DNA from: Epilithonimonas zeae
Lineage (GTDB): Bacteria; Bacteroidota; Bacteroidia; Flavobacteriales; Weeksellaceae
Assembly (NCBI RefSeq): GCF_900141765.1
Contig: NZ_FSRK01000001.1
Coordinates: forward strand, 930,001-994,000
Length of the DNA: 64,000 bases
Direction of reading: 5' to 3'
Both the position numbers and the translations under genes were made by a program. Position 1 is the stretch's first letter; every line of letters begins with the position of its first letter. This document shows, in pieces, positions 36,897 to 45,979 of this stretch. The notes under the pieces were generated by a model that did no database searches, was not told the origin of the DNA, and worked only from the letters and a program-made list of their open reading frames with translations.

Positions 36897-39365
36897 TTAT
36901 CTTCCTTTCTTCGCCTGCTGAATCAATTTCTGGATTCTCGCATCAAGACCTTCACTGGATAACGTTTGTCTCAAACTGTCAACTTTTATCGGGAAACTTA
37001 AAGGTGTAAAAGTATTTGCAAATTTCAGGATAATTTTTGATTTTTCAATTCTTTTGAATGCCTCTACTACTCGCTGTTCCTGCAGCTGCATATTAAAAAC
37101 CTCTGTATAAGCCTGCCTTACAAGAAAATGATTCGGGTCGTGATCTTCCAGAACTTTAAAAATCAAACCTGCAGAACTTTGCAGAGATTTGTTGGAACGC
37201 TGCTGTCCGGGAAAATTCTGAACGACCATTCCGGAAATGACCGCAATATCACGGAATTTTCGTCTCGCCATTTCTGCCGCATTAATACTGGAAATCACAT
37301 CGGTCATCAGATTATCCCTCGTTAAAATTTTATCTAAATTCTCCTCAGTCAGCGGAATTTCTTTGTCACTGAATAATTCAAAACCATAATCATTCATCGC
37401 CATCGAAAAGGAAATCGGAGCTAATTTTGAAATTCGATAAGCAATCAACGCTGCCATCACTTCGTGCACCAATCGCCCTTCGAAAGGATACATAAATAAG
37501 TGATATCCTTCGCGGTTTTTAATGAGTTCAACCAAAAATTCATCATCTTTCGGAATGTGCGAACGCTTTTCCTGATTAGCTAAAAGCGGATGCAGAAACT
37601 TCAGTTCTTTATCAGAAGCTTTCGGATTTAACGCTCCCGACAATTTTTCTCTTAAAAAATGACCTAGATTTGAACTTAAAGGCAACCTTCCGCCCAGATA
37701 ACTTGGAGCCTGCGCTTTTCCTTTGGAAGCCCGAACGAAAACCGTCATATCTTTAATCATTGCCACTTCCAGAACCCGACCCGCCAAGATAAATTTCTCT
37801 TCTTTTTTCAGTCTCGAAATAAAATATTCCTCAACCATCCCGATATAACCACCGGAAATAAATTTCACCTTCAGCATCGCATCACTGACAATCGCACCCA
37901 TATTCATCCGATGAAGCATTGCAATTTTTCTGGAAGTTACTTTGTGCAGACCGTCTTCCATTACAACAACTTTGTGATATTCTTCGTAGCTTTTCAAAGC
38001 ACTTCCGCCAATCGTTAGAAAGTCAATTATCGCTTTCCATTCCTCATCCCGGATTTCCTGAAAAGTGTAGACTTTTTTAATTCTCTCGTAAACTTCATCG
38101 GGGAAAAATCCGTCACCAACTGCCAAAGTCATTAGAAACTGAACCAATACATCAAAACATAAAACCTGCGGTTCACGAGGCTCAATCACTTTTTGTTTTA
38201 CGGCTTCCTTCAAAGCTGCAACTTCAATTAGTTCTAAAGAATGGGTAGGCACACAGAAAATTTTTGAAGTTTCAAAAGGGGAGTGACCACTTCGTCCTGC
38301 ACGTTGCAAAAATCTCGCAACACCTTTTGCAGAGCCAATTTGAATGACCGTATCAACTGGTTTAAAGTCAATTCCCAAATCTAAAGAAGATGTGGAAACG
38401 ACCGCTTTCAGTTTTCCTGAACTTAAATTTTCTTCAATCCAAATTCTCAGATGCGCATCAATAGAACTGTGATGAATGGCGATTTGTCCGGCGAAATCGG
38501 GAAAGGCATTCAATAAAAGTTGATACCACATTTCACTTTGGCTTCTGGTATTTGTAAAAACAATTGTGGATTTTGATTCAAGAATAATCGGAACGACTTT
38601 ATCGGCTAATTTTTGTCCGAGATGTCCAGCCCAAGGCAAAAGTTCCACTTCATCCGGAAAAACTGAAAGAATATCAATTTTTTTCTGTTCTTTGGCTGTG
38701 ATTTTTGTTTTCTTAATATCATATGGAATTAAAACTTCCAATGCCTCTTCAAGATTTCCAATCGTTGCCGTAATTCCCCAGATTTTAATTTTCGGAACGT
38801 AATGTACAAGTTGAGAAATTCCCAATTCTACCATCACACCACGTTTTGAACCCAATAATTCGTGCCATTCATCCACTGCAACGCAATGCATATTATTAAA
38901 GAACCGCTCGTTATTTTTCTGTCCAAAAAGCAGATGCAAACTTTCTGGAGTTACCACCAAAATTTCAGGCATACTTTTGACCTGCTGTTGTCGGACTTTC
39001 GGATCTGTGTCACCATTTCTCACACCTACTGTCCAATCCAGTCCGATCTCGTCAATCGCTTCCTGCATTGCTTTGGCGATATCTTTTGAAAGAGAACGAA
39101 GTGGCGTAATCCAAATCATTTTCAGCCCTTTTTTAAACTTCTCAGGATTCGTCAAAAAGTCTGAAATCAAAGCTAAGAACACAGAAAAAGTTTTCCCAAA
39201 ACCGGTTGGTGCCACAACCATTCCGCTGTAACCACTGCCAAATTTCTGCCAGGTGTCAATCTGAAATTTAAATGGAGAATTGTCTTTTTCCATCATCCAG
39301 TTTTGAATGATTTTAAAGCCTTCGGTATTTTCGTAGTTGCTCAAATCTGTTTTTTTTAACCACAA
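36897..39365 (-). CDS. Ligase-associated DEXH-box DNA helicase (Lhr type)
   Basis: 822 residues: Walker A APTGFGKT (52-59), the DEWH box (VDEWHEL), SATIG-like motif III (ITATIG), VFTNTRSQSE and the motif VI stretch QRAGRSGHS, then a winged-helix and C-terminal region as in Lhr. It belongs to the ligase-associated helicase group (TIGR04121). The only start giving the family's N-terminal helix is TTG at 39365, directly after an in-frame stop; the next candidates are the ATG pair at 39291-39296. The first three codons lie inside the arm of an inverted repeat (39358-39487), so the 5' end may have been altered by that element. Confidence 0.9.
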   Translation of the reverse strand: MWLKKTDLSNYENTEGFKIIQNWMMEKDNSPFKFQIDTWQKFGSGYSGMVVAPTGFGKTFSVFLALISDFLTNPEKFKKGLKMIWITPLRSLSKDIAKAMQEAIDEIGLDWTVGVRNGDTDPKVRQQQVKSMPEILVVTPESLHLLFGQKNNERFFNNMHCVAVDEWHELLGSKRGVMVELGISQLVHYVPKIKIWGITATIGNLEEALEVLIPYDIKKTKITAKEQKKIDILSVFPDEVELLPWAGHLGQKLADKVVPIILESKSTIVFTNTRSQSEMWYQLLLNAFPDFAGQIAIHHSSIDAHLRIWIEENLSSGKLKAVVSTSSLDLGIDFKPVDTVIQIGSAKGVARFLQRAGRSGHSPFETSKIFCVPTHSLELIEVAALKEAVKQKVIEPREPQVLCFDVLVQFLMTLAVGDGFFPDEVYERIKKVYTFQEIRDEEWKAIIDFLTIGGSALKSYEEYHKVVVMEDGLHKVTSRKIAMLHRMNMGAIVSDAMLKVKFISGGYIGMVEEYFISRLKKEEKFILAGRVLEVAMIKDMTVFVRASKGKAQAPSYLGGRLPLSSNLGHFLREKLSGALNPKASDKELKFLHPLLANQEKRSHIPKDDEFLVELIKNREGYHLFMYPFEGRLVHEVMAALIAYRISKLAPISFSMAMNDYGFELFSDKEIPLTEENLDKILTRDNLMTDVISSINAAEMARRKFRDIAVISGMVVQNFPGQQRSNKSLQSSAGLIFKVLEDHDPNHFLVRQAYTEVFNMQLQEQRVVEAFKRIEKSKIILKFANTFTPLSFPIKVDSLRQTLSSEGLDARIQKLIQQAKKGR

Positions 39366-39487
39366 AAGTCACAAAAGTTTTTGATGGGCTTTTAGCTTTT
39401 GAAAAGTTCAAAAAAGCGTTATTCTAGACTTTTTTGCACTTTCAGCAAGAATCACTTTAAACTTTAGCTTTTGTTACTTTTGTGGTT
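39358..39487. repeat. Inverted-repeat element between the ligase and helicase genes
   Basis: Two 20-base arms (39358-39377 and 39468-39487, AACCACAAAAGTCACAAAAG against its complement with one mismatch) enclose about 90 AT-rich bases with further short internal inversions. It looks like a small non-coding mobile or intergenic repeat of the kind common in flavobacteria. Its left arm carries the TTG start of the helicase gene. Confidence 0.6.
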
Positions 39488-39494
39488 TATATTT

Positions 39495-41075
39495 TTACTG
39501 TATCAATTTCTTAATTTCTTCAATATCATCAATCTCATCCACAGTTTTATCTTTCCGCCATCTTAAAATCCTCGGAAAACGCAGTGCAACACCACTTTTG
39601 TGTCGGTTGCTGAAACCAATTCCTTCAAATGCAATTTCGAAAACCAGTTCAGGTTTTACAGTTCGGACTGGACCGAATTTTTCAATTGCATTTTTATTCA
39701 CAAATTTGCTCACTTCCATTATTTCTTTGTCGGTCAATCCGGAATAGGCTTTTGCAATAGTAACTAATTTATCGCCACTTTTCACAGCAAAACTGTAATC
39801 GGTGTAATAAGCGCTCCGTCGTCCGCTTCCTTTTTGAGCGTAAATCAGCACGGCATCAATTGTCAACGGATTGATTTTCCATTTCCACCAATCGCCTTTT
39901 TTTCGTCCTGAATGATAGTGAGAGTTTTTCTGCTTCAGCATCAGACCTTCACTGTTGATTTCTCTGGAATTTTCTCTGATTTGGTTTAAATCTTCCCAGT
40001 TTTCAAAATCAATGGCTTGAGAAATTTTGATGTTTTCAGGATTTTCATTTAATAATAATTCTTCCAGCATTGCCCGTCTTGCCGAGATTGGTTTTTCCCG
40101 TAAATCTGTTCCTTCCAGTTCCAAAATATCATATGCAAAAACTTCAATCGGAATTTCTGCGAGCATTTTTTTTGTTAAGGTTTTGCGGTTTAATCGTTTC
40201 TGTAATTCGTTAAAATTTAAAACATTACCTTCTTTTACCGCAAGTATTTCTCCGTCAATCACAAAATTACCTTTCATATTCTGGACAACTTCTTTGATTT
40301 CGGGAAATTGTTCGGTAACCAATTCTTCTCCACGAGACCAGATAAAAACTTCATCATTCCGTCTGATGATTTGTCCACGGATTCCGTCCCACTTATATTC
40401 GATGAGCCATTCTTCAGGTTTTCCTAAATCTTCCAAGTCTTTTTCAAGCGGATAAGCCAAACAAAAAGGATAAGGTTTTGAATTATCTGGATTAATGTTT
40501 TCAGCCGAAATCAATTCCTTAAAATTTACTTCATCAGGTTGCCATTTTCCCATCAAACTGTGCATCAGCGTGCTTGCTTCCTGTCCGGAAAATTTTGTCA
40601 ACGCATTAATCAAAGTTTTATCTGAAACTCCGATTCTGAAACTTCCACCCAATAATTTATTGAAAATCAATCGTTCTGTGTAATCCAAACCGTTCCAGGA
40701 ATTCAGAACGAATTCTTTCTTTTCCGCATCTGATTTATTTTTTAAACCGACGATTTCATTCATCCATTCAGATAAAGATTTCTCGATTTTTTCTGTTGGT
40801 GGCGGAAGAATCAATGACAACGTTTCGCCCAAATCTCCGACCGAAGAATAACTCTCCTGAAATAGCCAAAATGGTAATTGTGTAATTTCCAACGCCCATT
40901 CTTTCATATAATTGGTGTTCACGTTACGCTTTGGTCTTTTTCCTGTAAATAAAGCGATAAACCAAAGTTTGTCATCATCCGGCGCTCGTTCCAGATAATC
41001 AATGATTGCATCGATTTTAGCATTGGTTTTATTGGTGCTTTCGAGTGCGTTGATGAGTTCTGCGAAATTTTTCAT
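39495..41075 (-). CDS. ATP-dependent DNA ligase of the ligase-associated repair cluster
   Basis: 526 residues: an N-terminal helical DNA-binding domain (about 1-195), then the nucleotidyltransferase core with catalytic Lys228 in motif I (YKWDGIR), a GEILA motif III, the EGLMLK motif IV and KGDWWKWK motif V, and an OB-fold at the C-terminus. It joins nicks using ATP, in contrast to the essential NAD-dependent LigA. The gene starts inside the last bases of the exonuclease gene (4-base overlap), so the two are translationally coupled. The cluster resembles the bacterial LigB/LigC-type repair sets with PdeM. Confidence 0.93.
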   Translation of the reverse strand: MKNFAELINALESTNKTNAKIDAIIDYLERAPDDDKLWFIALFTGKRPKRNVNTNYMKEWALEITQLPFWLFQESYSSVGDLGETLSLILPPPTEKIEKSLSEWMNEIVGLKNKSDAEKKEFVLNSWNGLDYTERLIFNKLLGGSFRIGVSDKTLINALTKFSGQEASTLMHSLMGKWQPDEVNFKELISAENINPDNSKPYPFCLAYPLEKDLEDLGKPEEWLIEYKWDGIRGQIIRRNDEVFIWSRGEELVTEQFPEIKEVVQNMKGNFVIDGEILAVKEGNVLNFNELQKRLNRKTLTKKMLAEIPIEVFAYDILELEGTDLREKPISARRAMLEELLLNENPENIKISQAIDFENWEDLNQIRENSREINSEGLMLKQKNSHYHSGRKKGDWWKWKINPLTIDAVLIYAQKGSGRRSAYYTDYSFAVKSGDKLVTIAKAYSGLTDKEIMEVSKFVNKNAIEKFGPVRTVKPELVFEIAFEGIGFSNRHKSGVALRFPRILRWRKDKTVDEIDDIEEIKKLIQ

Positions 41076-42097
41076 ACGTCAGAATTTTCGATGGTTTCTT
41101 TTTCAGTTACCTCTTCATCATCATCTCCATAAAGTGTTTCCACAACATCAGATTTAATTCCGATTTCGTTTAAATATTTCGAAAAAACTTCGGTTTGTCC
41201 GTGTGTAACGTGTACGATTTCTGCTTCCGTTGCTTTCACAGCTTCCAGCAAACCTTTCCAGTCTGCGTGGTCGCTCATCGGGAAACCAGCGTCCATACTT
41301 CGCCATCTTCTGGCACCACGAACCTGCATCCAGCCGGAACAAATCGCTGTTGCGGCATCAGGAATTTTCTTAATCACATTGCTGTCAACCAAAGCTGGCG
41401 GAACAATGACAATATCGCCGGAAACGTGTTTGATGTTTTCCCTGAAATCGGGAACTTCATAATCTGGAAGTACGATTCCGACTTCTTCAAAGGCTTTATT
41501 TAATTTACCAATCGAGTAGTGAACGTGGATTTTTCCCATTCCTTCAACGGCTTTCATTATCCGCTGTGCTTTACCCAAAGAATAACCGATGAAAACAGAA
41601 GTTTTCTGATTTTCTTGGTTTCTCAAAACCCAGTTCTGAAGTCTTTTATTCAAATCCGGAACTTCGAGCCAATTGTAAATAGGAAGCCCGAAAGTACTTT
41701 CTGTGACAAATTCGTTACATTTTACCAATTCGAAAGGCGTGCTCAAGCCATCATCCTGAACTTTGTAATCTCCGGAAATCACACTAATATAACCTTTGTA
41801 TTCCAACCGAATCTGAGCCGAACCAATGATATGTCCAGCCGGATGAAGCGAAAGTTTCACACCGTTGATATTGAGAACTTCGCCATATTGCAAAGTCTGG
41901 CACTCAATATCTTCAGCAATTCTTTTCTTTAAAATCGGTTTTGTGAAATGATGACAAAGGTATTTTTTCATTCCCCAACGGGCGTGGTCGGCGTGACCGT
42001 GCGTTATGACCGCATAATCTACGGGTCGCCAAGGGTCAATATAAAATTTCCCCTGTGGACAGTAAATACCTTTGTTTGTGAATGTGATGAGTTTCAA
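41072..42097 (-). CDS. Ligase-associated MBL-fold exonuclease
   Basis: 341 residues with the metallo-beta-lactamase motif HGHADH (33-38) and the beta-CASP-like arrangement of later His residues (HPAGHIIGSAQI, SDHADWKGL, HVTHGQTE). It belongs to the ligase-associated DNA damage response exonuclease group (TIGR04122), related to SNM1/Artemis-type nucleases. The start is TTG at 42097; the N-terminal residues from there (LITFTNKGIYCPQG) match the family beginning, which supports this unusual start. It is the first gene of the repair cluster and overlaps the ligase gene by 4 bases. Confidence 0.92.
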   Translation of the reverse strand: MKLITFTNKGIYCPQGKFYIDPWRPVDYAVITHGHADHARWGMKKYLCHHFTKPILKKRIAEDIECQTLQYGEVLNINGVKLSLHPAGHIIGSAQIRLEYKGYISVISGDYKVQDDGLSTPFELVKCNEFVTESTFGLPIYNWLEVPDLNKRLQNWVLRNQENQKTSVFIGYSLGKAQRIMKAVEGMGKIHVHYSIGKLNKAFEEVGIVLPDYEVPDFRENIKHVSGDIVIVPPALVDSNVIKKIPDAATAICSGWMQVRGARRWRSMDAGFPMSDHADWKGLLEAVKATEAEIVHVTHGQTEVFSKYLNEIGIKSDVVETLYGDDDEEVTEKETIENSDV

Positions 42098-42157
42098 AAT
42101 GGGTGTTTGGTTTAGAATTTACTATTCAAAAAGCTAACCAATTGTTAAAACTTAGTT

Positions 42158-42165
42158 TAAATTTG
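42158..42165 (+). promoter_or_regulatory. Candidate -7 box of the Crp/Fnr regulator gene
   Basis: TAAATTTG matches TAnnTTTG and would start the transcript about 11 bases before the ATG. The nearest TTG upstream leaves a spacer of only 13. Confidence 0.35.
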
Positions 42166-42182
42166 TTCTGTAAAAATTACAG

Positions 42183-42791
42183 ATGAAAGAAAATCTGCTT
42201 CAAGCTTCCACAGAGCCTTTGCTTAATTATTTCAATAAAACGATTCCTTTGAATGCTGAGGAAACTCAACTTGTAACAGAACTTTTCAAATCGAGACTTT
42301 ACAGAAAAAAACAGTTTGTTTTGCAGGAAAATGATGTCTGCAATCAATTTAATTTTGTGGTTCGTGGCTGTTTGAGAATGTATAAAATTGACGAAAAAGG
42401 AAATACGCATATTCTGCAATTTGCTTCAGAAAACTGGTGGATGATTGATATCGGAAGCTTTCATCAGAAAAAACCTTCAGAATTGTGCATTGATGCGCTG
42501 GAAGATACGATGGTTCTTCAAATAAGTTATGAAAATTTAATCAAACTTTATACTTCGGCTCCGAAATTTGACAGAATTTTCAGGGTTTTAATTGAAAACA
42601 GTTTTGTCACCCTGCAAAATCGTCTGCTTCAAAACATCAGCTCAACTGCCGAAGAGCGTTATCTTTCTTTTCTTGACAGGTATTCTCATCTTTCTAACCG
42701 ACTACCACAAACCCAAATCGCTTCATTTTTGGGAATTACGCCCGAGTTTTTAAGTAAACTAAAAGCAAAATTACTTAAAGAAAAATCTTAA
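42183..42791 (+). CDS. Crp/Fnr-family transcription regulator
   Basis: 202 residues. A cyclic-nucleotide-binding-type beta-roll spans about 25-130 (FVVRGCLRMYKIDEKG), followed by the dimer helix and a helix-turn-helix at about 172-195 (QTQIASFLGITPEFLSKLK). No Cys cluster for an iron-sulfur centre is visible, and the residues that bind cAMP are not clearly kept, so the signal is unknown. It is followed by an NADP-type dehydrogenase gene 89 bases later, which it may control; regulators of this type beside reductases are common in Bacteroidetes. Confidence 0.87.
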   Translation: MKENLLQASTEPLLNYFNKTIPLNAEETQLVTELFKSRLYRKKQFVLQENDVCNQFNFVVRGCLRMYKIDEKGNTHILQFASENWWMIDIGSFHQKKPSELCIDALEDTMVLQISYENLIKLYTSAPKFDRIFRVLIENSFVTLQNRLLQNISSTAEERYLSFLDRYSHLSNRLPQTQIASFLGITPEFLSKLKAKLLKEKS

Positions 42792-42880
42792 TCCAGATTA
42801 AGACTATTTCTTAATTCAGTTCATTGGAAAAAGCCTTCTTTCTGATGGAAATTTGCATTATAATTTTAAAAGAAATCATA

Positions 42881-43528
42881 ATGACAACATCAAAAATTGC
42901 CGTCATCGGCTTAGGGAATATCGGACAAGCAGTTGCCGGAAATCTTGCAAAATCACAAAGAGAATTTTTCGTTGCGGACAGAAATCTTGAAAAAGCAAAA
43001 GAATTTTCTGCAAATTTGGGAAACAAAGCACAGCCAATTGACATTGAAAGTGCTGTAAAAAATGCACAAATTTTAATTTTAGCTATTCCGTTTGAAGCAA
43101 TTGAAGGATTTTTAAAGGAATATGCGGAAGATTTGAAAGGGAAAATCATTGTTGACCCTTCCAACCCAATTGCTCCGGATGAAAATGGAGGTTTCAAAAA
43201 AATCATTGGAGAAAATGAATCTGCCGGAGAAATCAATTCAAAATTTTTACCTGAAAATGCAAAGTTAGTGAAGGCTTTAGGAACTCTTGGAGCGGTCTCT
43301 TTATCAGAATCTGCTTATCAAAATCCGGAAAAATCAGTTTTATTCTATGCTACAGATGATGAAAGTATCAATTTTGAAGTGGAAGATTTAATAAAAGATA
43401 ATGGTTTTGAACCTTTAAGAATCGGTGACATAAATCAATCCATAAGAATTGAAGTTTTTGGCGACCTGCACGAGTTTGGAGCGTTGGGAAAACCTGTTAC
43501 ATTAACCGAAGCAAAAGGAAAAATATAA
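42881..43528 (+). CDS. NAD(P)-binding oxidoreductase, F420-dependent NADP reductase-like
   Basis: 215 residues from ATG 42881; an upstream start at 42824 would add 19 residues that do not belong to the fold. The N-terminal Rossmann motif GLGNIGQAVAGNL (about 10-22) and the later ILAIPFEAIEGF and DPSNPIAPDE segments match the NADPH-dependent F420 reductase/NAD-binding 2 family, which in non-F420 organisms are simple reductases. It overlaps the next gene by one base (TAATG), so both are cotranslated. The substrate is unknown. Confidence 0.8.
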   Translation: MTTSKIAVIGLGNIGQAVAGNLAKSQREFFVADRNLEKAKEFSANLGNKAQPIDIESAVKNAQILILAIPFEAIEGFLKEYAEDLKGKIIVDPSNPIAPDENGGFKKIIGENESAGEINSKFLPENAKLVKALGTLGAVSLSESAYQNPEKSVLFYATDDESINFEVEDLIKDNGFEPLRIGDINQSIRIEVFGDLHEFGALGKPVTLTEAKGKI

Positions 43529-44232
43529 TGTTTAAGAAAAAAGTATTATCATTAACAATTATCGCCGTGACTTTTACAACACTTTCTGCTCAAACAATAC
43601 AATTTGAAAATAAAGAATTTGAAATTTCTAATGTAAAAGCTTCTGTCATTGACTTTGAAGGTCATAAAGTTTTAAAGCTTAAAAGAGATTTAGACAAAAT
43701 ACCTTTTGTCGTGAATCATCTTGAAAATACCGTGGACGAAGCAACTTTCGTAAAATTAGCCAACGCAAACATCGAAAACGGAATCATTGAGGTAAAAATG
43801 TACAGCCAGATTCAAAACCCTTCTCCATTTGAGTTTGCACAGGGTTTTATAGGTTTAGCTTTTAATATTAATAAAGATAATTCTGCTTTTGAATCGATTT
43901 ATTTGAGACCAAAAGCAGCAAGGTCTGAACAGCAGTTTACGAGAAATCACAGCGTGCAATATTATGCTTATCCGGATTTTAAATTTGAAAAATTGAGACA
44001 ACCGGAATTCAAAGGACAATATGAAACGTACGCAGATTCAGGTTTAAATGAATGGATTACAATACGAATTGAACTCAAAGATGGAAAAGCATATCTATTT
44101 GTAAATAATCAAAAACACCCGTCATTTGCTGTGAATGAACGAAAAGGAAAAACGCAATCAGGAAGTATCGGACTTTGGGTTGATATTGGAACGATTGGCT
44201 ATTTTAAAGATTTAAAAATTACGAAACTTTGA
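43528..44232 (+). CDS. Secreted LamG/DUF1080-like beta-sandwich protein
   Basis: 234 residues with a signal peptide (about 1-21, ending LSAQ). The mature protein reads as one concanavalin-like beta-sandwich: GFIGLAFNI, FESIYLRP, then NEWITIRIELKDGKAYLFVN and a last FKDLKI strand, the typical order in LamG and 3-keto-disaccharide hydrolase (DUF1080) domains. A carbohydrate-binding or sugar-modifying role is likely, without clear catalytic residues. It overlaps the preceding reductase gene by one base and ends before a strong hairpin. Confidence 0.72.
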   Translation: MFKKKVLSLTIIAVTFTTLSAQTIQFENKEFEISNVKASVIDFEGHKVLKLKRDLDKIPFVVNHLENTVDEATFVKLANANIENGIIEVKMYSQIQNPSPFEFAQGFIGLAFNINKDNSAFESIYLRPKAARSEQQFTRNHSVQYYAYPDFKFEKLRQPEFKGQYETYADSGLNEWITIRIELKDGKAYLFVNNQKHPSFAVNERKGKTQSGSIGLWVDIGTIGYFKDLKITKL

Positions 44233-44266
44233 AAAAAGTTTGATTTTTTAAGTTAACTTAATAATG

Positions 44267-44304
44267 AAAAAACTCCAAAAAAATTATTTTTTGTTGGAGT
44301 TTTA
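44267..44304. terminator. Hairpin terminator between convergent genes
   Basis: A 16-pair stem with one bulged G (AAAACTCCAA then A6, against T6 then GTTGGAGTTTT) has T runs on both strands and separates the plus-strand secreted-protein gene from the minus-strand PNPOx-like gene. Confidence 0.8.
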
Positions 44305-44322
44305 TAGGATTGATGGAAATTA

Positions 44323-44829
44323 TTAAATCGTTGCGGTTCCTTCAACTCCGTCAGAATTGTCGGTTTTACTTCCGCTGATTGCAGCTGCTGCAAAACTTAA
44401 AAGACTAACTAATTTTCCTGCTTTTGTGTCCCAATAATAAGTTTCTTTCGGTTCAACTCGGATGATGGAAACATTCGGGTCGTCTTTTCCGTCAAACCAA
44501 GCGTTTGCCATTGGCGACCACTTTTCTTCGATGGTTGCGCGGTCTGTGTAAACAAAGGCTTCCCCATAGATAGACAGATATTCGGAGTCGCTGTTGTTCA
44601 TAAAATAAAGTTGTACGCGATTATCTTCCTTGATTTCGAAATTTTTATTGCTTGTTTCGCTACTGATGAACCAAAGATTTCCATTGTCGTCGGTTTCCTG
44701 CAAAGACATTGGTCTCGAATTGACTGGTAATCTGTCTAGTTCTGTGGCGAACATACAAATCCTGGCTTTTTCAGATAGTTCCTTAATTTTTTTAATTGCT
44801 TCTTGCTGTGTAAGATTTTCTGTAGACAT
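44323..44829 (-). CDS. Pyridoxamine 5'-phosphate oxidase-like (general stress protein 26 type) flavoprotein
   Basis: 168 residues, a split beta-barrel of the PNPOx-like fold: MFATELDRLPVNSRPMSLQ, LWFISS, VQLYFMN, SIYGEAFV and FDGKDDPNVSIIRV segments are in the family order. Members bind FMN or F420 and are linked to stress responses; they are not true pyridoxamine oxidases. The short Ala-rich and Ser-rich C-terminus is usual for the group. The next gene upstream on the same strand (44864) encodes a stress-type SDR enzyme, with 34 bases between them, so they are probably one operon. Confidence 0.88.
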   Translation of the reverse strand: MSTENLTQQEAIKKIKELSEKARICMFATELDRLPVNSRPMSLQETDDNGNLWFISSETSNKNFEIKEDNRVQLYFMNNSDSEYLSIYGEAFVYTDRATIEEKWSPMANAWFDGKDDPNVSIIRVEPKETYYWDTKAGKLVSLLSFAAAAISGSKTDNSDGVEGTATI

Positions 44830-44863
44830 AATGTTTTATTTTTAGTGATTTATAAATTTTAAA

Positions 44864-45727
44864 TTATCCATTAACAATTTCCCCGCCATTCGGATGTAAG
44901 ACTTGACCGCTTATATATCTGGAATCGTCGCTGGCTAAAAATAGAAAACTTGGAGCCACCTCATTGGGCTGTCCCGCACGCTTCATTGGCGAATCACTCC
45001 CGAATTCAGAATTCTTTTTGGGCTTGAAAGATGATGCAATTAGTGGTGTCCAGATTGGACCAGGTGCAACAGCATTTACTCGGATTCCTTTATCAACCAA
45101 ATTAGCGGAAAGACTTCTTGTAAAAGAAATGATGGCACCTTTTGTAGCAGAATAGTCTATTAATTTTGGACTTCCTCGGTAAGCGGTTACGGATGAAGTG
45201 TTGATAATACTTGCACCTTTATTTAAATAAGGTAATGCATATTTTGTAACCCAGAAATAAGAAAAAACATTATTCTGAAATGTTCTTATCAATTGGTCTG
45301 TAGAAATTTCTTCAATAGATTCTGATTCCCAGTGTAGACCAGCATTATTGATGATAATATCGATTTTATTGTGAATCTTTATTGAAGTTTCGATTACTTT
45401 TTTACAATGATTTTCTTTTCCCAAATCTCCTTTTATCAAAGTGCATTTTCTGGAATAAGCTTCTACTTCTTTTTGAGTTTCTTTTGCATCTTTGGTCTCG
45501 CTGAGATAAGCGATAATAATATCGGCGCCTTCTTTTGCAAACAGAAGCGCAACTGCTTTCCCGATCCCACTGTCTCCGCCTGTAATTAAAGCGACTTTAT
45601 TTTTTAATTTTCCTTCTTTCGGATAATTGATTGGATCAGTTTCAGGAATTGGATTCATTTTCTTTTCCAATCCCGGCCGTCTTTGTTTTTGCTTAGGTCT
45701 TATTTTCTTTTTCGTCTCCTTTTCCAT
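44864..45727 (-). CDS. SDR-family oxidoreductase (YghA/general stress protein 39 type)
   Basis: 287 residues. A basic N-terminal tail (about 1-40, RPKQKQRRPG) precedes the Rossmann domain with TGGDSGIG (about 50-57), NNAG, the NTSSVT Ser, the YSATKGA Tyr/Lys pair, and a closing NGGEIV segment. The long tail and the core match the YghA/GsiB-linked stress dehydrogenases. It would act on aldehydes, ketones or sugar alcohols with NAD(P). It is cotranscribed with the FMN-binding stress protein downstream. Confidence 0.88.
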   Translation of the reverse strand: MEKETKKKIRPKQKQRRPGLEKKMNPIPETDPINYPKEGKLKNKVALITGGDSGIGKAVALLFAKEGADIIIAYLSETKDAKETQKEVEAYSRKCTLIKGDLGKENHCKKVIETSIKIHNKIDIIINNAGLHWESESIEEISTDQLIRTFQNNVFSYFWVTKYALPYLNKGASIINTSSVTAYRGSPKLIDYSATKGAIISFTRSLSANLVDKGIRVNAVAPGPIWTPLIASSFKPKKNSEFGSDSPMKRAGQPNEVAPSFLFLASDDSRYISGQVLHPNGGEIVNG

Positions 45728-45826
45728 TTTTTACTTTTCGGAATAATTACAAATAATGTGCTATTTGTAAAATGTGTTGAAAATTGTTTTTGATTTAAGA
45801 AAAAATACAAACATCATAGAAACTAA

Positions 45827-45853
45827 TTAGATTTTAACGAAGTTAAAATCTAA
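45827..45853. repeat. Perfect 12-base inverted repeat between divergent genes
   Basis: TTAGATTTTAAC (45827-45838) and its exact complement (45842-45853) flank GAA. It lies mid-way in the 252-base region between the SDR gene and the DUF2490 gene. It has no U run and is not at a gene end, so it is more likely part of an intergenic repeat or an operator than a terminator. Confidence 0.5.
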
Positions 45854-45925
45854 GTGCCTTAAAATTATTGCTGTCTTTTTAAATATTTTGTGCCTTTGCC
45901 TTAAAACAAAACACAGTTTAACCAA

Positions 45926-45957
45926 TTTGCTTTTGCCTTTCTGAATCCCTATTTTTG
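45926..45957 (+). promoter_or_regulatory. Promoter of the DUF2490-pheA operon
   Basis: TTTG (45926-45929), 20 bases, TATTTTTG (45950-45957): an exact fit to the Bacteroidetes consensus, 23 bases before the ATG. Confidence 0.75.
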
Positions 45958-45979
45958 CTGAAATCGATAACAATTCAAT

